This document shows positions 50,035-58,262 of a stretch of 58,262 bases of DNA, one piece after another; the stretch's first letter is position 1, and each line of letters opens with the position of its first letter. The notes below the pieces were generated by a model. That model was not told the DNA's origin. It was given only the letters and a program-made list of their open reading frames with translations, and searched no databases. The translations under genes and the position numbers were made by a program. Origin of the DNA: an uncultured Porphyromonas sp. (lineage in GTDB: Bacteria; Bacteroidota; Bacteroidia; Bacteroidales; Porphyromonadaceae); the NCBI GenBank assembly GCA_900538385.1, contig UWSO01000011.1, forward strand, positions 1-58,262, written 5' to 3'.

Positions 50035-51153
50035 TTAGCCAAAGATAGAGTCTAGCGTGGAGAATAGCTCGGCACCACGCAGAGAGCGAGCTGCAATCGT
50101 TTTGTCGGGCGCTATCAGCATGATCTCGGGAATGCTATAGATGCCGTAGGAAATAGATACTTGGCCCGAAAGATCATAGAGTTGTGTCCAAGGCAGTTGG
50201 TAGTCGTTCTGAAGCAGGGGAAGGTTGTAGGGCTCGTCCCAGAGGAAGATACTGACCATGTTAAGCCCTCGCTCATGATAAGTTTTGTATGCTTTGATCA
50301 GATTGGGCATTTCATCTAGGCAAGGCTTGCACCATCCTGACCAGCAGTGCAGAAGGGTGTAGCAATCTGGGAGCAGTTGTTCGGATAGAAGTGTTGTGTC
50401 GCCCTGAAGAGTCCCTAGGGGGAGATCTACAATGGGTGCGCCAGGACCGGTGCGGTAGAAGTTATCAACGGTGCGTAAGTAGAGTGCTATCTCACTATTG
50501 TTCAGTACGACAGGCCCCATATACTTACGAATGAAAGGCACCGTCTCCAGGAGGCTTTCGTAGTTGATCGTCAGAAGCATTACAGCTGCAATAATCCCGA
50601 CAGGATCGTTTGGGTGTCGCAGACAATAGTCCTTAGCAAGGATGATATAACTCTCGATGGAGGCTTTGAAGTCTTGGTCAAAAGCGTCAAAGAGCGCACT
50701 ATCAGAGGGAATCGCGGCGAGCTTTAGCTTGAAATCATCACCCAAGCTGTCTAGGGAGTCGTAAAGGCGATTGACCTCTTTATTGAGATAATCTCCCTCA
50801 AGTAGTGTACGCTTGATGAAATCAATGCAGAGCGGCTGCGTCGTGAGGATGACTGGAATAGGCTCTTCTCCTGTTACCTCTAGATAAGCGATATTTTTGC
50901 TCATGCTGTCCACATAGTTGCCCTTGAGGAGAAACTTCCCTTTGTGCACATAGCTACTGTCAATAGCTCTGCCGTTTATTAGTAGCTTGACCATTGGCGG
51001 GTCGGCACCTTCCTGCGCATTGGTGTATCCCGATATGTGGTACTTCTTCTGCTGCTGGCAGCTACAAAGAAGACTCATTGCGACGAGAGAGAGCAGTAGT
51101 AGCACCCTCGTGAGATGTAGCCTAGAGAGCTGTGGTGACGTGTGGGTAGACAT
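50035..51153 (-). CDS. Thioredoxin-fold (TlpA/ResA-like) lipoprotein
   Basis: 372 aa. Signal peptide with a lipobox-like LLCSC; Cys32 is the likely lipidated residue. The central region resembles the DUF4369 domain often found before Bacteroidota thioredoxin domains (YHISGYTNAQEG start). The C-terminal third is a TlpA-like thioredoxin fold with the redox pair in WSGWCKPCLDEMP and the cis-proline segment YSIPEIML. It probably acts as a periplasmic or membrane-anchored thiol-disulfide oxidoreductase. Its start is 15 bp after the sirtuin gene stop. Confidence 0.9.
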   Translation of the reverse strand: MSTHTSPQLSRLHLTRVLLLLSLVAMSLLCSCQQQKKYHISGYTNAQEGADPPMVKLLINGRAIDSSYVHKGKFLLKGNYVDSMSKNIAYLEVTGEEPIPVILTTQPLCIDFIKRTLLEGDYLNKEVNRLYDSLDSLGDDFKLKLAAIPSDSALFDAFDQDFKASIESYIILAKDYCLRHPNDPVGIIAAVMLLTINYESLLETVPFIRKYMGPVVLNNSEIALYLRTVDNFYRTGPGAPIVDLPLGTLQGDTTLLSEQLLPDCYTLLHCWSGWCKPCLDEMPNLIKAYKTYHERGLNMVSIFLWDEPYNLPLLQNDYQLPWTQLYDLSGQVSISYGIYSIPEIMLIAPDKTIAARSLRGAELFSTLDSIFG

Positions 51154-51168
51154 GAGACGGGGGATCTA

Positions 51169-51888
51169 TTACGACTTGGGCATCAAGATCTCTAGTAGCT
51201 CCTTGACCCCTTGAGTCGCCACCTTCTGAATATGTGTGACATGAGCGATGCCGTGCGTATTGACCTCTTTGGGATCAATAAGGTAGATGGGGGTGCCGTT
51301 GGGAACATAGGCGAGGAGGCTCGCAGCGGGGTAAACGTTGAGCGAGGTGCCGACGACCACCATGATGTCTGCCTGGCTTGCCTCGCGAATGGCTGGCTCG
51401 ATCATCGGGACCGCCTCGCCAAACCATACGATAAAGGGTCTCAGCTGCGACCCATCTGGAGCAAGATCGCCCACATGCAGGTCGGGGTGCTCGGGATCAA
51501 CGGGGTAAGTCTTCTGAGTGTTGCGCACAGAGCAGTTTTTCATTAGTTCGCCATGAAGGTGTATTACCTTGCTGCTGCCGGCGCGTTCGTGGAGGTTGTC
51601 CACATTTTGCGTCACGACGGTCACATCGTATTGACGCTCCAGCTCGGCTAGCCCGTAGTGTGCCGCATTGGGTTCGCAGCCCACATAGTCGCGGCGGCGG
51701 TCATTATAAAAGTCTAGCACCAGCTTGGGATTGCGTATGAAGCCCTCGATAGAGGCTACGTCCTGGACCGGGTAGTTCTCCCACAACCCGTCACTATCTC
51801 TAAAGGTTGATATGCCACTCTCGGCACTGACGCCAGCGCCTGTGAGGATGACCAGCTTACGCTTCGCTTGATTGGTTGGGTTATTCAT
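51169..51888 (-). CDS. cobB: Sir2-family NAD-dependent protein deacylase
   Basis: 239 aa from the preferred ATG at 51888 (the upstream ATG at 51915 would start before the probable transcription start at about 51910). NAD-binding GAGVSAESGISTFRD, TQNVDNLH and catalytic HLHGE are all present. Class III features include the Tyr-x-x-Arg pair in FYNDR, which in SIRT5/CobB selects acidic acyl groups. The four zinc cysteines of most sirtuins are absent: only one Cys (NCSV) lies in that region. Removal of succinyl or malonyl groups is therefore likely. Confidence 0.93.
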   Translation of the reverse strand: MNNPTNQAKRKLVILTGAGVSAESGISTFRDSDGLWENYPVQDVASIEGFIRNPKLVLDFYNDRRRDYVGCEPNAAHYGLAELERQYDVTVVTQNVDNLHERAGSSKVIHLHGELMKNCSVRNTQKTYPVDPEHPDLHVGDLAPDGSQLRPFIVWFGEAVPMIEPAIREASQADIMVVVGTSLNVYPAASLLAYVPNGTPIYLIDPKEVNTHGIAHVTHIQKVATQGVKELLEILMPKS

Positions 51889-51915
51889 AATGTCTGTCTT
51901 CTTTATAGTGTGCAC

Positions 51916-51923
51916 CTAAGATA
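51916..51923 (-). promoter_or_regulatory. Probable internal promoter before the sirtuin gene (TATCTTAG)
   Basis: On the minus strand TTTG in the rnhB 3' end is followed after 20 nt by TATCTTAG. Its position means the sirtuin ATG at 51888, not 51915, is the likely start. Confidence 0.5.
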
Positions 51924-51929
51924 CGAAAC

Positions 51930-52544
51930 TTATTTCTCAAGGTCAAATAGAGGCTCCGGCTGCAAGAGCTGAAAGCCCTGTCGATGCAATGGGCAGGAAC
52001 CGTGCTGGCGTATTCCCTCACGGTGCTGTGCTGTCGGGTATCCTTTGTTTTGCTCCCAACCGTAGTGCGGGTAGTGCTGTGCCTGCTGGGTCATATACTC
52101 ATCTCGGTGTGTCTTGGCAAGGATAGAGGCAGCAGCAATGGCTAGGTAGCGGTCGTCGCCCTTGACGATGGTGTGGTACTCGACCTCGTCGGGACGTGGA
52201 TCGTAGTAGTTGCCGTCGATGAGCAGACGCTCGGGCGTACAGGGCAATGTCTCGATGGCGCGTTGCATAGCAAGCATAGAGGCGTGGAGGATGTTGATCC
52301 GCTGGATCTCCTGAACGGTTGCTATGCCTACTGCCCACGCTGTGGCATGCTCCTCGATGAAGCGACGCAGCTCCTCGCGCTGCTTTGCCGTGAGCTTCTT
52401 ACTATCTCGCAGATGCGGATGGTCTAGCGTGTCGGGCCAGACGACTGCTGCCGCATATAGGTCGCCAGCGAGGGCTCCCCGTCCAGCCTCGTCACAGCCG
52501 CACTCGATGAGTCCGTCCGATGCGTAGCGATGTAGTAATGACAT
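51930..52544 (-). CDS. rnhB: Ribonuclease HII
   Basis: 204 aa. Asp18-Glu19 in GCDEAGRGALAGD, plus KGDDRYLAIAAASILAKTHRD later, form the acidic RNase HII site. It removes ribonucleotides misincorporated in DNA and Okazaki RNA primers. It lies 7 bp after sufS. Confidence 0.97.
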   Translation of the reverse strand: MSLLHRYASDGLIECGCDEAGRGALAGDLYAAAVVWPDTLDHPHLRDSKKLTAKQREELRRFIEEHATAWAVGIATVQEIQRINILHASMLAMQRAIETLPCTPERLLIDGNYYDPRPDEVEYHTIVKGDDRYLAIAAASILAKTHRDEYMTQQAQHYPHYGWEQNKGYPTAQHREGIRQHGSCPLHRQGFQLLQPEPLFDLEK

Positions 52545-52551
52545 GGCACCT

Positions 52552-53778
52552 TTAGCCTAGCATAGTGAGGGCACGTCGTAGTGCTTTTGCAAAGATCTCT
52601 AGGTCCTCGTGCGTGTTGTACAGCCCGAGGGAAGCTCTGATTGTGGCGTGGTGCCCCATCCCCTCGATGAGCGGGATAGCGCAGTGATGCCCCGTGCGGA
52701 GCGCTACGCCCTGCTGGTCTAGGAGCAGACCGAGATCGTAAGCGTGTGCCTGATGGCTGATGAAAGTGACTACGGCTCCCTTGCTGGGGGCGGTGCCAAG
52801 GATCTCGAGCGAAGGCTCCTGACTAATGATCTGCGTGAGATGCTCTAGGAGCTCCGTCTCGTAAGCGTGAATGCGGTCGAGACCAATCGCTGAGATGTAC
52901 TCAACGGCTGTGGCAAAGGCGTGCGAACCGATGAAGTCGGGCGTGCCAGCCTCAAACTTGTATGGCAGCTCGTTGAAGGTGGTCTCTTCAAAGGATACAT
53001 GCTCGATCATCTCGCCACCATACTGGTAGGGCGGTATCTGCTCGAGGAGCTTACGCCGTCCCCATACGATGCCGATACCTGTGGGGCCGTACACTTTGTG
53101 AGATGAGCAGACGTAAGCGTCGATGCCTAGCTCCTGCACATTGACCGACATGTGGGGCGCAGACTGCGCTCCGTCGACGATGATGATGGCGCCCTTGTCA
53201 TGAGCCAGACGGGCTAGCTGTGCGACGGGATTGACCGTGCCAAGGACGTTGCTCACATGCGCCACGGAGACGATCTTGGTGCGGTCGGTGAGTAGCGCCT
53301 CAAAGGCGGGAAGGTCTAGCGAACCGTCCGCTAGAAGTGGAGCGACACGTAGATGCGCTCCCTTACGTAGGCAGAGCTGTTGCCACGGTACGAGGTTAGC
53401 GTGGTGCTCCATAGCGGTGATTAGCACTTCGTCATCGGGGCCGACGAGCGTTTCGCCAGCTGTGGAGGCTAGTAGGTTGAGCCCTTCGGTGGTGCCGCGT
53501 GTGAAGATCACTTCGTTAGGATCTGATGCCCCGATGAAGTGCGCCAGCGTGGCACGTGCCGCCTCGTGGCGATCGGTCGCCTCACGACTGAGCTGGTAGA
53601 CGCCTCGGTGGACGTTGGCATTGTATCGTGTGTAGCCCTCGGTGATGGCGTCGATGACTACTTGGGGCTTTTGCGTAGTGGCACCACTATCTAGGTAGAC
53701 CCAGCCAGGCTGCGCTGAGGTGTAGTGCTGTATGAGTGGAAAGTCTAGACGATATGAGGAGAGGTCTGTGGAAGACAT
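52552..53778 (-). CDS. sufS: Cysteine desulfurase SufS
   Basis: 408 aa, group II NifS-type. The PLP-Schiff-base lysine is Lys228 in CSSHKVYGPTG and the persulfide cysteine Cys366 is in RTGHHCAIP. The enzyme supplies sulfur for Fe-S clusters, matching the ferredoxin-dependent enzymes in the window. The rest of the suf operon is not here; the neighbours are menA and rnhB. Confidence 0.94.
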   Translation of the reverse strand: MSSTDLSSYRLDFPLIQHYTSAQPGWVYLDSGATTQKPQVVIDAITEGYTRYNANVHRGVYQLSREATDRHEAARATLAHFIGASDPNEVIFTRGTTEGLNLLASTAGETLVGPDDEVLITAMEHHANLVPWQQLCLRKGAHLRVAPLLADGSLDLPAFEALLTDRTKIVSVAHVSNVLGTVNPVAQLARLAHDKGAIIIVDGAQSAPHMSVNVQELGIDAYVCSSHKVYGPTGIGIVWGRRKLLEQIPPYQYGGEMIEHVSFEETTFNELPYKFEAGTPDFIGSHAFATAVEYISAIGLDRIHAYETELLEHLTQIISQEPSLEILGTAPSKGAVVTFISHQAHAYDLGLLLDQQGVALRTGHHCAIPLIEGMGHHATIRASLGLYNTHEDLEIFAKALRRALTMLG

Positions 53779-53801
53779 AAGGATAAGGGGGAAATGTTCG
53801 A

Positions 53802-54683
53802 CTAAAGCAACAGCCCGTCAATCAGGTAGGCTGCTATATGTACGACGGCAAGCAAGACGACACCCATAGAGGTGCGCCTGAGCACAGCGTTGAGCTGGCT
53901 GCCAGTCACATGGATCATCTGACGGTATACGGATAGCGCGTAGAGGAGGTAGGGGAGCAGTAGGACGATGCCCCAGATGTTCCCCTTGAAGGCGACGATG
54001 GAGAGGAGCCATGCGAGGAGGATGTTGGCCAAGTAAAACTTTGGGGCGAACTCTTGACCCAGACGCACGATGCTCGTTCGCTTTTGGTTCTTGCGATCCT
54101 CCTCGTAGTCTCGGTAGTTATTGACCACAAGGATGTTGACCGCCACGGCACCCATAGCTGTCGCCACGAGAAAGCTCTGTGTCGTGACCGCTCCCGTCAG
54201 CAGGTAGTAAGTGGTCATCACGGCGACCCAACCGTAGAAAGTCATCACCGCCACATCGCCCAGCCCTAGGTAAGCGAGCGGGTAGGGGCCGCCCGTATAC
54301 ATCCAAGCGAAAAGTATGATGAGCGCACCGAGGAGGAGGAGCCACGGATTGGTCAGCAGGCAAAGGGTCACCCCCGCCACGGCTGCGATGAGACCCCAAA
54401 AGAGTGCCACTCCAATGATGTCACGCTCTCGCAATTGGCCCGAAACGAGTGGACGGCTAAAGCCTACGCGTCCCTCTCCGTCAGCACCACGCTTGAAGTC
54501 GTAGTAGTCGTTGCAGCAGTTAGAGAAGGATTGCGCCGACAGCCCAACGACCAGGCAGAGCGTCGCTATGAGCCAGTTAGATCCTCCCTGTAGCCAAGCC
54601 AAAGCGATGGCAGCAGCTATCGGTGCTAGCGATGCTGGCCAACTGTACGGTCGTGAGACCGAGATGAATTGCTTGAGGGTCAT
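53802..54683 (-). CDS. menA: 1,4-dihydroxy-2-naphthoate polyprenyltransferase
   Basis: 293-aa membrane protein with 8-9 hydrophobic segments. The prenyl-diphosphate-binding motifs are NDYYDFKRGAD (near residue 58) and NNYRDYEEDR (near residue 190), the UbiA-family arrangement with a MenA-type spacing. It attaches the isoprenoid tail to DHNA in menaquinone synthesis. It lies 23 bp before sufS on the same strand. Confidence 0.93.
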   Translation of the reverse strand: MTLKQFISVSRPYSWPASLAPIAAAIALAWLQGGSNWLIATLCLVVGLSAQSFSNCCNDYYDFKRGADGEGRVGFSRPLVSGQLRERDIIGVALFWGLIAAVAGVTLCLLTNPWLLLLGALIILFAWMYTGGPYPLAYLGLGDVAVMTFYGWVAVMTTYYLLTGAVTTQSFLVATAMGAVAVNILVVNNYRDYEEDRKNQKRTSIVRLGQEFAPKFYLANILLAWLLSIVAFKGNIWGIVLLLPYLLYALSVYRQMIHVTGSQLNAVLRRTSMGVVLLAVVHIAAYLIDGLLL

Positions 54684-54719
54684 AATGTAGCGTGCGTGTA
54701 TCGAGCCTACACCTTATTA

Positions 54720-56096
54720 TTATAGCACCTCTGGACCTGGTGTGCGCAGATGTGCAAAGAGGTGATCTGAGAGATAGATCATCGCCCGCTTTTTCTCTTC
54801 CGTAGCGATAACTAGGTCGATGCTGTTACCACTAGTTCCGTAGCAGATGAGCCTCACGGCTACATCGTCTACCGCCTCGAGGATGCGCGCCTCGAAGCCT
54901 ATGCGATGCCACCCCATATCTCCTACGATTGCTAGGATCGATAGGTCGCTTTGCACAGAGCCTTCAGCCCAGGGTGTCATCTCTTCTATCAGTGCGGAGA
55001 TCGCCTCCGAGTCCTCTTCCGTGACGATGACGTAGCCATCGCCCGAAGCCATCAAGATGTCTGGCTCTATGTGCAGACGGTGCATAGCCTCCGTTAGCGT
55101 AACGAGGAACTGCCCCGTAGAGACATCGCTATTGCTCAGATGCTTCAGCAGGAGCGTCACGACACACATCCCGTCCTTTGCCGAGATCGCCTTGATCATA
55201 TCTCTGTTTGTCACATGAGATATGAGCGTGCCAGGGGCCGAAGGATCGAGCGTGTTAAGTAGCCGCACAGGTATGCCCGCACGTCGTGCTGGCTCGATGC
55301 AGGCGGGGTGTAGTATCTTAGCACCGCAACGAGCTAGCTCGGCAGCCTCGCCAAAGCTCAGACGACGCACCGGCGACGTCATATTGACCACCCGCGGATC
55401 GTTGTTGTGTAGCCCATCAATGTCGGTCCATATCTGTATCTCCTCAGCTTGTACCGCCTCGCCAATGAGCGTGGCGCTGTAGTCGCTACCGCCACGACGC
55501 AGGTTGTCTACCTCGCCGAAAGCGTTGCGACAGATGTACCCCTCCGTGAGGAATAGTGCCTCCGCATCGCGTACCTCTTCGACCATCGGGCGCAAACGCT
55601 GAGCAATGTACTCGATGTCCGGTCGCCCCTCGTGGGTGATGCGCATGAAGTCTAGAGCCTGTAGTTTGTGCGGCGTGATCCCCTCGTAGAGCTGTAGCGT
55701 GAGCGCCATCAGGGCGGTACACATCATCTCGCCACAAGCGAGGATCTGCTTCTCATCGTTGTGGGTAAAAGCCTCGTTGAGCGTCTGAAGCAAGAGGCTG
55801 TCCAAGATCGGAGTCAAAGCCTCCTCTGCCAACTGCTGATGCAGCTCATGCCCCACGAATAGCTCTGGCACTACATTGTCTATGTAGCGACTACGTAGCA
55901 TCTCCACATGACGGGTCGCACGATCACGCTCGCCAGAGGTGATCAGCTCCGTCAGCGTCACAAGGTCGTTCGTCGTCCCTGCCATAGCCGAGAGCACCAG
56001 TGCCTTGCGTCCTGGTATGCTTGCCACTAGATGCGCTACCGAGCGTATGCGATCAGGTGAACCGACAGAGGTGCCGCCAAACTTCAGTACGATCAT
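54720..56096 (-). CDS. lysC: Aspartate kinase
   Basis: 458 aa. KFGGTSVGSPDRI at the N-terminus binds ATP; SDYSATLIGEA and GAKILHPACIEPARRAGIP follow, and two ACT-type regulatory domains occupy about 310-458 (VVTLLLKHLSNSDVSTGQ; LSILAIVGD). It makes aspartyl phosphate for lysine, threonine and diaminopimelate synthesis and is probably allosterically inhibited. Its start overlaps the ftsE-like stop by 4 bp (ATGA), indicating translational coupling. Confidence 0.95.
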   Translation of the reverse strand: MIVLKFGGTSVGSPDRIRSVAHLVASIPGRKALVLSAMAGTTNDLVTLTELITSGERDRATRHVEMLRSRYIDNVVPELFVGHELHQQLAEEALTPILDSLLLQTLNEAFTHNDEKQILACGEMMCTALMALTLQLYEGITPHKLQALDFMRITHEGRPDIEYIAQRLRPMVEEVRDAEALFLTEGYICRNAFGEVDNLRRGGSDYSATLIGEAVQAEEIQIWTDIDGLHNNDPRVVNMTSPVRRLSFGEAAELARCGAKILHPACIEPARRAGIPVRLLNTLDPSAPGTLISHVTNRDMIKAISAKDGMCVVTLLLKHLSNSDVSTGQFLVTLTEAMHRLHIEPDILMASGDGYVIVTEEDSEAISALIEEMTPWAEGSVQSDLSILAIVGDMGWHRIGFEARILEAVDDVAVRLICYGTSGNSIDLVIATEEKKRAMIYLSDHLFAHLRTPGPEVL

Positions 56097-56842
56097 AGCG
56101 TAGCTTCGATAGGATTGACAAATGGCTCTGAGCTAGGCTCCTCAACTAACTCTAGGGTAGGGGATAGGTCGATGCGCTCCAGGGTACGACTCTCCAGATT
56201 GATATGGTATCTCGTAGCGGGGAGCTCTTGTATGAGCGTCTCATTGTGCGTGCTCATCAGCACCGCTACGCCCTCCTTAGCCAGTGACTGGATCAGTTGA
56301 CCGATCAGTAGCGACGTCTCACTGTCTAGTCCCGTCGTAGGCTCATCAAGTAGGATTAGTCGTGGACGTACAACCAGCGCACGTGCTATGCAGATACGCT
56401 CAGCCTCGCCACCGCTCAGCTCGTGCGGGTACTTGTAGTGCTTGCCCTCCATGCCGACCTGAGTCAGAGCTTCTTCGATACGCGTAGCACGTCGCTCCCG
56501 CTTTTTCACACCCACGGCACGCAGTACGAAGTCTAGGTTACCCTGCACCGTATAGTTATATAGGAGCTGCGCCTGTGACTGGAAGACTATCCCCAGCGAG
56601 CGCCTCAGAGCTTGTCGCTGTCGTACAGACATGCGGTGCAAGTTGTAGTCCAGCACCTTAGCAACTCCACCCTTAGGCGCCAGCTCGCCATAGAGCAGCT
56701 CTAGGAGCGAACTCTTGCCACTCCCCACGGGACCCGTAAGGTAGGCAAAGTCCCCTGCTTCGAGCGTTAGTGTGACGTCTCGTAGTAGCTCATGCTCGTA
56801 GCGTGATACGGTGACGCCCTGTAGGTCAATGATCGTACTCAT
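56093..56842 (-). CDS. ftsE: FtsE-like ABC transporter ATPase
   Basis: 249 aa. Walker A GPVGSGKS at residues 37-44, signature LSGGEAERICIARALV and Walker B LILLDEPTTGLD. The overall pattern (NLHRMSVRQRQALRRSLGIVFQ) resembles FtsE rather than other small ABC ATPases. FtsE normally works with FtsX in division; no ftsX is in the window, so the partner must be elsewhere or the protein serves another transporter. It is coupled to lysC by a 4-bp overlap. Confidence 0.85.
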   Translation of the reverse strand: MSTIIDLQGVTVSRYEHELLRDVTLTLEAGDFAYLTGPVGSGKSSLLELLYGELAPKGGVAKVLDYNLHRMSVRQRQALRRSLGIVFQSQAQLLYNYTVQGNLDFVLRAVGVKKRERRATRIEEALTQVGMEGKHYKYPHELSGGEAERICIARALVVRPRLILLDEPTTGLDSETSLLIGQLIQSLAKEGVAVLMSTHNETLIQELPATRYHINLESRTLERIDLSPTLELVEEPSSEPFVNPIEATL

Positions 56843-56867
56843 AGTGGCTAACGTCTAGATTAATTGG

Positions 56868-57401
56868 TTACTGTAGCGCAAAGCGCAGATACGCCTCGCA
56901 GTTTGCCGGTAGCCTCTCGGCGACCGTATCGCTATAAGTGTCGTAAAAGGCGTGATGACCTATATAGTCTGCTCGTGCGAAAGTGGCTAGCCCCTCGTAA
57001 GGTGTGAGGAAGGTAGCTAGTGTGTGCTTTTGGGATCCACCCTCGCAGAAGTTTGCCTCAGCGCTACCACAAGAGACAGCGACACCCAGCTGGCGACCTA
57101 CCCATGCGTCGCCCCCCTCGCCGAAGGCCCAGCCCTCGCCAAAGACCTCGTCAGTCCACTGCTTCAAGATCGCTGGGGCGGAGTACCAGTAGAGGGGAAA
57201 TTGCAGTATCACACGATCGTGACGCTCTACGAGTGCACGCTCATGCGCCACATCTATAGGCGTCCCTGCGGGGTAAGTGTCACAGAGACTATGTATCGTG
57301 GCGTGTCCCGTGAGCGCCTCCATCCAAGCTTTGTTGATGACAGAGTGCTCCAGGTCGGGATGCGCTACGATGATCAGCGTGTTATGTCTCTCCATATTCA
57401 A
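56868..57401 (-). CDS. NAD(P)H oxidoreductase / flavodoxin-fold protein
   Basis: 177 aa of the NQO1/KefF-type flavodoxin-like family: AHPDLEHSVINKAWME, then LQFPLYWYSAPAILKQWTDEVF and AVSCGSAEANF. It likely binds FMN and uses NAD(P)H to reduce quinones or related compounds in the cytoplasm. Its ATG follows directly after the stop of the outer-membrane protein gene. Confidence 0.9.
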   Translation of the reverse strand: MNMERHNTLIIVAHPDLEHSVINKAWMEALTGHATIHSLCDTYPAGTPIDVAHERALVERHDRVILQFPLYWYSAPAILKQWTDEVFGEGWAFGEGGDAWVGRQLGVAVSCGSAEANFCEGGSQKHTLATFLTPYEGLATFARADYIGHHAFYDTYSDTVAERLPANCEAYLRFALQ

Positions 57402-58091
57402 TTAGAAAGTAAAGCCAGCACCTAGGTAAAAGGAGGTATTGCGCATCGCCTTCTGACCGAGCTTCTCTAGCTTAGGATCATTCTTCTCATTGAGCTTCAG
57501 TTCATCGACGAAGCCCATATCAGCACCTACCATACCGTACCACGATCCGAAGGTTACCTTCGCCTTAGCACCTAGACCGATGTCGTAGCGCTTGAGCTTG
57601 GCACCATCCATCCCGAGGATGCCGTCCTTGTAGACATTGTAAGTCTTCTGGATATCATCTAGGATCTTCCCCTGGCTAACGGTAGCTCCCAGAGCATAGG
57701 CGAAGTAAGGCCCAGCCTCCACTGAGGCACCGATAGTAGGCGTTAAGTTCAGACGTACACCCACATTCACGGGAATCTGCATATGGTGGCTGTAAACCTT
57801 GATGTCGCCCTTACCATTTTCTGAAAGGAAGCTGTACTGATTTCCCTTCATCGCAAGGGATAGTCCCGTGCCGATGTACATCATCTTACCCACGTTGATA
57901 TCTAGTCCAGCACCGAGGCGGTAACCGACGAAAACCTTGTTTTCAGAGACATCTTGGAGTGTCTTAGCATGCGAAAGGTTAAAGAGCGGAGCTGCATCCA
58001 CATAAATGCGTAGAGGCATCTGAGCCTGAGCCGTACTACCGAGCGCGCAGAGCGCCACGAGTGAAAGTAGTAGTGTACGTAGTCTTGTCAT
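57402..58091 (-). CDS. Outer-membrane beta-barrel protein (OmpA/OmpW-like family)
   Basis: 229 aa with signal peptide 1-23 (STAQAQ). Strands such as KMMYIGTGLSLAMKG, KLKRYDIGLGAKAKVTFGSWYGMVG and the C-terminal FYLGAGFTF are typical of the porin-family eight-stranded barrel common in Bacteroidota. It is first in the minus-strand run that continues to tadA. Function is not known beyond membrane placement. Confidence 0.85.
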   Translation of the reverse strand: MTRLRTLLLSLVALCALGSTAQAQMPLRIYVDAAPLFNLSHAKTLQDVSENKVFVGYRLGAGLDINVGKMMYIGTGLSLAMKGNQYSFLSENGKGDIKVYSHHMQIPVNVGVRLNLTPTIGASVEAGPYFAYALGATVSQGKILDDIQKTYNVYKDGILGMDGAKLKRYDIGLGAKAKVTFGSWYGMVGADMGFVDELKLNEKNDPKLEKLGQKAMRNTSFYLGAGFTF

Positions 58092-58128
58092 AGTAATATC
58101 TGTATAAGGTAAAGTTGCAATTACTCCT

Positions 58129-58136
58129 CAAAAGTA
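58129..58136 (-). promoter_or_regulatory. Promoter -7 box TACTTTTG of the 58-49 kb run
   Basis: On the minus strand TACTTTTG fits TAnnTTTG. It lies about 38 bp before the outer-membrane protein gene start and is a candidate promoter for the ten-gene collinear run. Confidence 0.5.
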
Positions 58137-58180
58137 CAACAATCTTGCGAGATGAGCCGGTTGTTGCATCTGTGCGTGAC

Positions 58181-58262
58181 GTGTAACCCGTTGTAGGGAC
58201 GCACGGATCGTGACGGATAATGTAGGGACGCTCGGTCTGAGCGTCCGTCCCCGTTAAAATGA
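58181..58262. repeat. GGGACGC inverted-repeat element, partial copy at window edge
   Basis: GTGTAACCC precedes TGTAGGGACGC twice (58192 and 58221), and the GGACGCTC/GAGCGTCC hairpin and GTCCCCGTTAAA tail match copies 1 and 2. It is cut by the end of the window. Confidence 0.75.

Overview
The window looks like chromosomal DNA from a Bacteroidota bacterium, most likely a Porphyromonas (an asaccharolytic, amino-acid-fermenting type). The evidence is as follows. Several genes are preceded by the Bacteroidota promoter -7 box TAnnTTTG. MurF and alanine racemase are fused. There are secreted proteins with C-terminal domains of the type IX secretion (T9SS) kind, a four-subunit 2-oxoacid:ferredoxin oxidoreductase, a histidine-fermentation operon and a cobalamin riboswitch. 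The species assignment is an inference. No rRNA, tRNA, CRISPR array, integrase or intact transposase gene was seen.

Layout. 0.4-2.2 kb: two outer-membrane-barrel-like proteins. 2.35-5.9 kb: a GSCFA-family protein and the MurF-Alr fusion. 6.0-10.9 kb: histidine degradation (formiminotransferase, imidazolonepropionase, formimino-THF cyclodeaminase, histidine ammonia-lyase; no urocanate hydratase here), interrupted by a four-helix-bundle (23S rRNA IVP-type) gene flanked by inverted heptamer arrays. 11.4-20.4 kb (minus strand): a cobalamin riboswitch driving a 368-aa and a giant 2446-aa secreted surface protein. 20.4-22.8 kb: a repeat-rich accessory stretch with one unrecognised gene and a small Cse60-like gene. 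22.9-29.1 kb (minus): fabH-era-der-ispD-recG. 29.2-32.2 kb: PhoH/PIN ATPase, queF and a lipid kinase. 32.3-41.8 kb (minus): a lipoprotein, then a four-gene unit (TPR protein, outer-membrane barrel, HAD-hotdog fusion, pepT). 41.9-42.5 kb: a second repeat cluster. 42.5-49.4 kb (plus): a small secreted protein, the kor operon, topA and truA. 49.6-58.1 kb (minus): ten closely packed genes (outer-membrane protein, flavodoxin-fold reductase, ftsE-like, lysC, menA, sufS, rnhB, sirtuin, TlpA-like lipoprotein, tadA).

The most unusual content is intergenic. Five arrays of short palindromes share a 21-22 bp period although they use four different palindromic cores: AGTTCC-N6-GGAACT, CCACGTGG, CTTCGGAAG and GAAACTGGAGTTTC. 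Two of them are mixed arrays with the same 3+3+3 layout. The two AGTTCC arrays each sit just upstream of a TAnnTTTG promoter, in the same orientation, before a gene for an exported protein. Beside these arrays lie a 7-bp tandem repeat family (TCTAAYY) and a small inverted-repeat element family built on GGGACGC. Together they look like a coordinated, possibly undescribed, intergenic repeat system.

Functionally, the genes suit an anaerobe living on amino acids: histidine is channelled through formiminoglutamate and THF, peptides are cut by PepT, 2-oxoacids are oxidised with ferredoxin, menaquinone is made (MenA), and a large T9SS-exported surface apparatus is tied to vitamin B12 status.
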